This document shows, piece by piece, positions 29,482 to 34,698 of a stretch of DNA of 34,698 nucleotides; the first letter of the stretch is position 1, and each line of letters opens with the position of its first letter. The notes under the pieces were generated by a model. The model made no database searches. It was not told the origin of the DNA and saw only the letters and a program-made list of their open reading frames with translations. Source of the stretch: Pyrodictiaceae archaeon (GTDB lineage: Archaea > Thermoproteota > Thermoprotei_A > Sulfolobales > Pyrodictiaceae); the NCBI GenBank assembly GCA_027028845.1, contig JALVHV010000066.1:1-34698 (forward strand), given 5' to 3'. The position numbers and the translations under genes were made by a program.

Positions 29482-30387
29482 CTCCTCTAGGCACTCGATT
29501 ACCCTCCCTACTACCTGGTGCGCTGACTCACCAAAGACGTATATCACCGGCTCGAGCCCATAACCACCTTTATCAGCTATGATATCCACGGATACATTAT
29601 ATGAATTAATTATTTCTTCTATATTTCTTAGCAATTCGTCAGGGCTGCTATGAGGGCCCGAGAAGAGAACTGTTAATCCTCTCTTTTTAAAGAAGTCTAC
29701 ACATTTATCGTTATACGCTATCACCATAGCTGCGCGCTTCCTAGGCCACTTCCTATGAACCATTAGAAGTATTTGTGCTGTATGCCTGCTTCCTCCATAG
29801 ACAGGCGAGCCTATTGTAACTACTTGTTTTCCTGCCTTAATTATCCCGCCAGTAAGGCCTACAACATCCGAGACAGAGCTGGCACCATGCCTCGCTGCTA
29901 CTATATTAGAGCCAACATTGGGTATAACCATGTATGCTTTTGGATGCTGCACAAACGTCTTTACAGCCTCCTCAACCTCTGCTACTACTATATCTTTTGA
30001 CGGCGCAAAGGCTTGGCGACATATATCGCAGCTGAGCGGCAACCTAGGCTCTATTTCTCTATGAAACTTACAGAGGTCTCCGCGAGCCAATACCGAGTTT
30101 ACATAGCTGGTAAATGCACTGTAGTACTCCAGTATACTACCTCTTTCAAGTAAAGCAGATAAGAGATCAATAATACTCCTCACCTCAACTATACTAAGAC
30201 CATACTTTTCCAGCTCGCTGAATAAGCTTTCCTTGCTGCGTCTAAGATACTTGCTCACCATCGGCTGCGACACGCCCAATAAACGCGCTATTCTCTCTTG
30301 GCTAAATCCTCTAGATGTAAGCTTATGCGCAATAAGCGCCTTGATTACTGGCGCAATGTATTTTGTCACTAGCTCATGTGGCAGCAA
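29476..30387 (-). CDS. HTH transcriptional regulator fused to a ThiN-like domain (ThiR-like)
   Basis: HTH ALIAHKLTSRGFSQERIARLLGVSQPMVSKYLRR; Cys-containing middle (LSCDICRQAF); C-terminal VIPNVGSNIVAARHGASSVSDVVGLTGGII..KQVVTIGSPVYGGSRHTAQILL resembling ThiN. Confidence 0.8.
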   Translation of the reverse strand: MLPHELVTKYIAPVIKALIAHKLTSRGFSQERIARLLGVSQPMVSKYLRRSKESLFSELEKYGLSIVEVRSIIDLLSALLERGSILEYYSAFTSYVNSVLARGDLCKFHREIEPRLPLSCDICRQAFAPSKDIVVAEVEEAVKTFVQHPKAYMVIPNVGSNIVAARHGASSVSDVVGLTGGIIKAGKQVVTIGSPVYGGSRHTAQILLMVHRKWPRKRAAMVIAYNDKCVDFFKKRGLTVLFSGPHSSPDELLRNIEEIINSYNVSVDIIADKGGYGLEPVIYVFGESAHQVVGRVIECLEEL

Positions 30388-30507
30388 TGTAGCTCTCTCC
30401 TGCCCTTACCAATACTTATGGAACTGTATGTTACGTAGTTCATAAAAACATTACTCCTATTAGGCGTCTACTCCATGCCATAAATCATAATAGCCATAAT
30501 AGTGAAC

Positions 30508-30523
30508 ATACCGAGACCGGTAT
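30508..30523. promoter_or_regulatory. Perfect 6-bp inverted repeat, candidate operator in divergent intergenic region
   Basis: ATACCG-agac-CGGTAT, flanked by near-direct repeats ATAGTGAAC (upstream) and TTGAAC/AATAGTGAC (downstream). Confidence 0.4.
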
Positions 30524-30579
30524 TGAACCAATAGTGACTAAAAAGCTACACAACCCTTGTAAAGAACAAGGGGTTTTCC

Positions 30580-31815
30580 TTGAGTCGGGTTCTCGGCAGG
30601 AAGGACTTGGACGAATTAAAGGACTACATTATTAGTCTTTATTCAAAATTCATCCCAGTAAAAGCATTACCACCCGAGCTAGGAGGCGAGGGAGAGGCCA
30701 GAAGAGCAGAGATCCTAGAGAGGGAGTTAAGAGAGCTTGGGCTCGAGGTAGAGCGCGTAGATGCTCCTGATGACAGAGTCCCGGATGGCTATAGGCCGAA
30801 TATAGTGGCCTTGCTAAGAGGGAGGCAAGGCAATAAGACTCTTTGGATAGTTGCTCACATGGATACTGTTCCTGAGGGCGACATATCTCTTTGGAAGTAC
30901 CCACCATACAAGGTGACTATTGAGGGCGACTACATTTATGGCAGAGGAGTAGAGGACGATGGCCAGGCAATAGTACTTGCATTCGGTGTTGCAAAGTATC
31001 TAGTCGAAAAAGGAGAGAAGCCACGCATTAACCTAGGCATAGCATTTGTTAGTGATGAGGAGGTTGGAAGCCGTTATGGCCTCTTATATTTGTTAAAGAA
31101 GGATATTTTTACGAGGTATAGTGAAGAAAACTATTTCCTCGTCCCCGATGCCGGTAGCCCCGATGGCTCAAAGGTAATAGTTGCAGAGAAACACATACTT
31201 CACTTCAAGGTAGTAGTGAAGGGTAAACAAGCCCATGCGAGTATGCCTCATGCCGGGTTGAACGCGCATCGTCTTGGAATGATGCTTAACCTAGGTCTTG
31301 ACGAGGTTCTTCATTCGATACTAAGAGAGCACGATGAGCTTTATGATCCTCCTGTGTCAACCTGCGAGCCCACCCGTAAAGAGGAGAACATAGGCAATAT
31401 CAACACTATCCCTGGAACCGACACAGTTTACTGGGACTGTAGAATACTCCCAAAGAGAGACATTAAAGACGTAGTAGAGACTCTGAAGTCTTATGCCTAT
31501 TACTTTAGCTCAAGGACTAGTGCAAAAGTAGAGATAGACATACTAGGCTACGATGATGCAGGCGAGCCAACAAGCCTAGATAATGTCTTTGTAAAGAACT
31601 TCCTAGCGTCAATAGAGGAAACTAGAGGCGTAAAACCAAAACCCATTGGAATCGGGGGAGGCACTGTTGCTCGATACTTACGGAAACATGGCTACCCAGC
31701 AATAGTATGGATGACTTGCGATGAAACCGCCCATCAACCTAATGAGTATACGAGGCTAAGCTATATACTGGCCGATATCGAGACCGTGCTCTACTACTTG
31801 TTAAGGAAGGCATAA
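30580..31815 (+). CDS. M20 family metallopeptidase/deacylase (ArgE/DapE-like)
   Basis: LWIVAHMDTVPEGDISLWKYPPYKVTIEGDYIYGRGVEDDGQAIVLA; FVSDEEVGSRYGL; GKQAHASMPHAGLNAH; TTG start. Confidence 0.92.
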   Translation: MSRVLGRKDLDELKDYIISLYSKFIPVKALPPELGGEGEARRAEILERELRELGLEVERVDAPDDRVPDGYRPNIVALLRGRQGNKTLWIVAHMDTVPEGDISLWKYPPYKVTIEGDYIYGRGVEDDGQAIVLAFGVAKYLVEKGEKPRINLGIAFVSDEEVGSRYGLLYLLKKDIFTRYSEENYFLVPDAGSPDGSKVIVAEKHILHFKVVVKGKQAHASMPHAGLNAHRLGMMLNLGLDEVLHSILREHDELYDPPVSTCEPTRKEENIGNINTIPGTDTVYWDCRILPKRDIKDVVETLKSYAYYFSSRTSAKVEIDILGYDDAGEPTSLDNVFVKNFLASIEETRGVKPKPIGIGGGTVARYLRKHGYPAIVWMTCDETAHQPNEYTRLSYILADIETVLYYLLRKA

Positions 31816-31852
31816 ACTTCTCTGCACAGAGTTGCAAGGAGGGGCATTCCCA

Positions 31853-32371
31853 ATGCCAAGACCAAGGCTTAGTCTAGGAAAATACTTCACTATTCCTTAC
31901 TCTGTGTTTGAGATGCTGATGCAGATGCGGGGGGCAATTGACCCTGATAGTGGCCAGATAGTCTGTCACTTCCTAGACCTAGGGGTAACAGTACTAGACA
32001 CAGAGGGCGGCTCTATCCCATTCATAGTAATTGATGGCTGCTTATTCGCGACATTCGGCAAGGAGAACATCGAGATCATACTTGGTGCCGAAGCCGCTGT
32101 GGAGGTGGATAATATACGCGTCGATAGAGGAAAGATCTTGTTCGGTGATGTCGAGATCGATAATTACTGGGGCCCTATAGCGCTAGCCTTTGCTGCAGAG
32201 ACAGGGGCCCCTATAAAAACCTATAAGCTGTACATAGACGTTGACGGCAAGGAAGCGCCGATTGCAGCGATACTGGTCGAGAACACCGACGCAGGCCCAA
32301 TGCTTATACTCATACCCAGGAGCTGCGAGTACATAGAAGAAGGCGAGGAGAAGCCATTAACTCATCTCTAG
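31853..32371 (+). CDS. Hypothetical protein
   Basis: ATG at 31853 preceded by aggagggg; MPRPRLSLGKYFTIPYSVFEMLMQMRGAIDPDSGQIV...; no recognised motif. Confidence 0.65.
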   Translation: MPRPRLSLGKYFTIPYSVFEMLMQMRGAIDPDSGQIVCHFLDLGVTVLDTEGGSIPFIVIDGCLFATFGKENIEIILGAEAAVEVDNIRVDRGKILFGDVEIDNYWGPIALAFAAETGAPIKTYKLYIDVDGKEAPIAAILVENTDAGPMLILIPRSCEYIEEGEEKPLTHL

Positions 32372-32373
32372 CA

Positions 32374-33174
32374 CTATTTCCCAGGGCACTCGTTGCACTC
32401 ACATAGTGTTCGTAGAGCCTCTACCTCTACTGGGTGTAATCGAGGAGCAGTCACTATAAGACTATGAGGTGGCGGAGGAAACTCCTCTTCTAGTAGCGTG
32501 CCTGGCTTACCAGCCTTGCACTTGGCGTCGGGAAGACCTGCACGTGCAACACCGACTAGTATAGCGGATCCTATACGAGGCTCTACTTTTCTCTCAGCTG
32601 CTAGTTCGTCCTCGAGTCTTAGCAATATCTCTACGGCTTCGTTTATCGTCATAGCCCGGTTCTCGTCGAGGCGTAGGTCAAGCAACACAAGGCTGTGAAG
32701 ATTCCTAGTCATGTTATCCCATATGGTTTCTACGACGCTAAACGGCTTGAAGGCCTCAGGGTATACAAGTGTTATAGGGCGACAAAACTTGTAGAACTGG
32801 AGCCCGGTAGCATCTATCACAGCCTGTATACCGGAGACGCCGGGGATCACCTCTACGTCAATACCTTTACTCGCAGCCTCAAGAACGAGAGAGACATGGG
32901 TCGTAGCAAACAAGGGATCTCCTGGAACTAGTAAAACCACGTTAAGCGCCTTAGCTTCCTCTATTATTCTATGAGACTCGTTTTCGAGAAGCCTCCTACT
33001 AGCATGAATTATCTCAGCACCAGGGGCATAGACCTCAATATTGCTTCTTTCAAGGCCGGGAGCTATGCTTGTATAAGTATCTATGTAGACCTTGTCGGCA
33101 CGTTTCAGTAACTCTATGGCTTTAAGGCTCAAGTACTCTATCGAGGGGCCTGCACCTACAATGTATAGCGCCAA
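32374..33174 (-). CDS. dphB: Diphthine synthase
   Basis: ALYIVGAGPSIEYLSLKAIELLKRADKVYIDTYTS; LLVPGDPLFATTHVSLVLEAASKGIDVEVIPGVSGIQAVIDATGLQFYKFCRPITLVYP. Confidence 0.93.
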   Translation of the reverse strand: MALYIVGAGPSIEYLSLKAIELLKRADKVYIDTYTSIAPGLERSNIEVYAPGAEIIHASRRLLENESHRIIEEAKALNVVLLVPGDPLFATTHVSLVLEAASKGIDVEVIPGVSGIQAVIDATGLQFYKFCRPITLVYPEAFKPFSVVETIWDNMTRNLHSLVLLDLRLDENRAMTINEAVEILLRLEDELAAERKVEPRIGSAILVGVARAGLPDAKCKAGKPGTLLEEEFPPPPHSLIVTAPRLHPVEVEALRTLCECNECPGK

Positions 33175-33177
33175 GCT

Positions 33178-33954
33178 GTGCCTACCCTGTTACGCCCTCT
33201 GTACCACCTGAGTAAAAATATGGAGAGCAACCAGGAGAACCTTGGTAGGAAGAGGATGCGTCCCCGTCTCTTAGACTTTGTAGAAAAAGAGAGGCCCATT
33301 CTACAAGTAGCTCTAGACTATACGAATCTCGAGGAAGCCCTGCGCCTTGCAACAGCGCTGCGTAGGGAGTTAGGCGAGCATACATGGATAGCGGAAGCTG
33401 GGACCCCACTGATAAAAGCCGAGGGTATGAGGTCTGTGAGATTGCTCCGTGCAAGCATTGACCCGGTACATGTGGTTGCCGACACGAAGACAGCTGATAC
33501 AGGGGAGCTTGAAATAGGACTTGCAGCCGATGCCGGAGCAAGCGCAGCAACAGTGCTAGCATGTACTCTTAACGAAACCATAGAAGCAGCTATAAGAGAG
33601 GCCCATGGCAGGGGTATAGCATTAGCCGCTGACATGATAGCAGTAAAGAATATCGAGGAAAGGGCAGAGCAGCTAGAATCACTAGGTGTCGATATAATTG
33701 AGCTCCATATAGGCATAGATGCTCAAAGAGCCCTCGGAATGACCGCAGGAGACCTCATTGAGCTAGTCAGAAAGCTCTCAAAAAGACTCAAGCCCTACCT
33801 CGCAGTCGCTGGCGGAATAAAGAAGAATACTGCACCACAACTAGCTGAAGCAGGAGCAGACATAGTCATTGTGGGAGGCGCAATAACCAAGAGCACAGAC
33901 CCCGTGGGAGCAGCAAGAGAGATCATCCACGCAATTAAGCGGAAACGACAATAA
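33178..33954 (+). CDS. 3-hexulose-6-phosphate synthase (HPS/OMPDC superfamily)
   Basis: LQVALDYTNLEEAL, WIAEAGTPLIKAEGMRSV, VVADTKTADTGELE, ELHIGIDAQ, LAVAGGIKKNTAPQLAEAGADIVIVGGAITKSTDP. The start may be ATG 33220. Confidence 0.88.
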   Translation: MPTLLRPLYHLSKNMESNQENLGRKRMRPRLLDFVEKERPILQVALDYTNLEEALRLATALRRELGEHTWIAEAGTPLIKAEGMRSVRLLRASIDPVHVVADTKTADTGELEIGLAADAGASAATVLACTLNETIEAAIREAHGRGIALAADMIAVKNIEERAEQLESLGVDIIELHIGIDAQRALGMTAGDLIELVRKLSKRLKPYLAVAGGIKKNTAPQLAEAGADIVIVGGAITKSTDPVGAAREIIHAIKRKRQ

Positions 33955-33987
33955 AGACTTAACCCGGTAACCCACGAGATTATTACC

Positions 33988-33994
33988 TATAAAA
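33988..33994 (+). promoter_or_regulatory. TATA box (TATAAAA) for tRNA-Val
   Basis: TATAAAA centred ~25 bp upstream of the tRNA 5' end at 34016. Confidence 0.6.
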
Positions 33995-34015
33995 TTGGAG
34001 CCCCTTTGGTGGGGC

Positions 34016-34093
34016 GGGCCCGTCGTCTAGCCTGGTTAGGACGCCGCCCTGACACGGCGGAGGTCCGGGGTTCAAATCCCCGCGGGCCCACCA
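34016..34093 (+). tRNA. tRNA-Val(GAC), CCA encoded in the gene
   Basis: GGGCCCG...CGGGCCC acceptor, anticodon arm CCGCC-CTGACAC-GGCGG, T-arm CGGGG-TTCAAAT-CCCCG, A discriminator then CCA; no intron. Confidence 0.95.
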
Positions 34094-34196
34094 TTTACTA
34101 ACTGGTTCTTAGGGAGCTCTGTCATTATCTACCATTAAATAGATTTGATAGATATTACTAAGAGATAATCCTTTGCCAAAACTCGTTAATACCTTC

Positions 34197-34698
34197 ATGG
34201 CTTTATCCTCTTCCTGGGTAGAGCCCTCCTGTGCAGTAAGGTGTCTATACTTGGTTAGGGAAAGACTAGTTGAAGAGGAATATGATTACCTCAGTGTTTT
34301 AGAGAAAGTCATGGATAAGGGGATGCTTGAAAAGCTTCTAAGGATTAATGACCCGGAGCTGCATAGATGGGTAGCTGATATAGTGAGGGTTGCGCAGCCA
34401 AGATCTGTTTACTTGATTACGGGCAGCGAGGAGGACTTCGAATATGTGCGTCAAGCTGCTATAAGGAATCGCGAGGAGATACCGAGCAAGTATCCGAGGC
34501 ACACTGTTCACTTCGATGGACCACACGATATTGCTAGGGATAGGAAGAATACGAGAATTCTCTATCCAGGCGGGAAGGAGATTCCATTTATAAACACCCT
34601 TGATAGGGAGACTGGGCTCAGGGAGATAAAGAGCATAATCCCAGGCATGATGAAAGGAAGGGAAATGTTTGTTGGATTCTATTGCTTTGGGCCGAAAC
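34197..34698 (+). CDS. pckG: Phosphoenolpyruvate carboxykinase (GTP), 5' part, runs off the window
   Basis: Frame reads ..PRSVYLITGSEEDFEYVRQAAIRNREEIPSKYPRHTVHFDGPHDIARDRKNTRILYPGGKEIPFINTLDRETGLREIKSIIPGMMKGREMFVGFYCFGPK. Start ATG 34197 or TTG 34251 uncertain; absent from the ORF track because it is open at the edge. Confidence 0.88.
   Translation, partial: MALSSSWVEPSCAVRCLYLVRERLVEEEYDYLSVLEKVMDKGMLEKLLRINDPELHRWVADIVRVAQPRSVYLITGSEEDFEYVRQAAIRNREEIPSKYPRHTVHFDGPHDIARDRKNTRILYPGGKEIPFINTLDRETGLREIKSIIPGMMKGREMFVGFYCFGPK

Overview
This window reads as a compact, gene-dense hyperthermophilic archaeal chromosome. Gene content (SRP19, L13e, diphthine synthase, GPN GTPase, TtuA/TtuB thiolation, an intron-containing tRNA) suggests a crenarchaeote, probably Desulfurococcales/Pyrodictiaceae-like; that placement is inference. 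I support two tRNA genes: tRNA-Cys(GCA) with a 32-nt intron, and tRNA-Val(GAC) with encoded CCA. I also support about 35 CDSs, most of them housekeeping. No CRISPR array, transposase, integrase or prophage-like block was seen. The parts most worth a second look are: (i) a three-gene module at 16064-21944, made of a LolD/MacB-type ATPase, a ~1290-aa secreted, membrane-anchored protein with about nine ~120-aa beta-sandwich-like repeats, and a MacB/FtsX-type permease; (ii) an orphan ~408-aa protein at 7512-8738 with a PD-(D/E)XK-like C-terminus, divergent from a ttuB-ttuA pair; (iii) a secreted, membrane-anchored Lon-type (S16) protease-like protein; (iv) a small ORF at 14396 that seems to continue in another frame across an A5 tract; (v) nested inverted repeats between a ThiR-like regulator and an M20 peptidase. 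All calls come from reading motifs; no database search was run.
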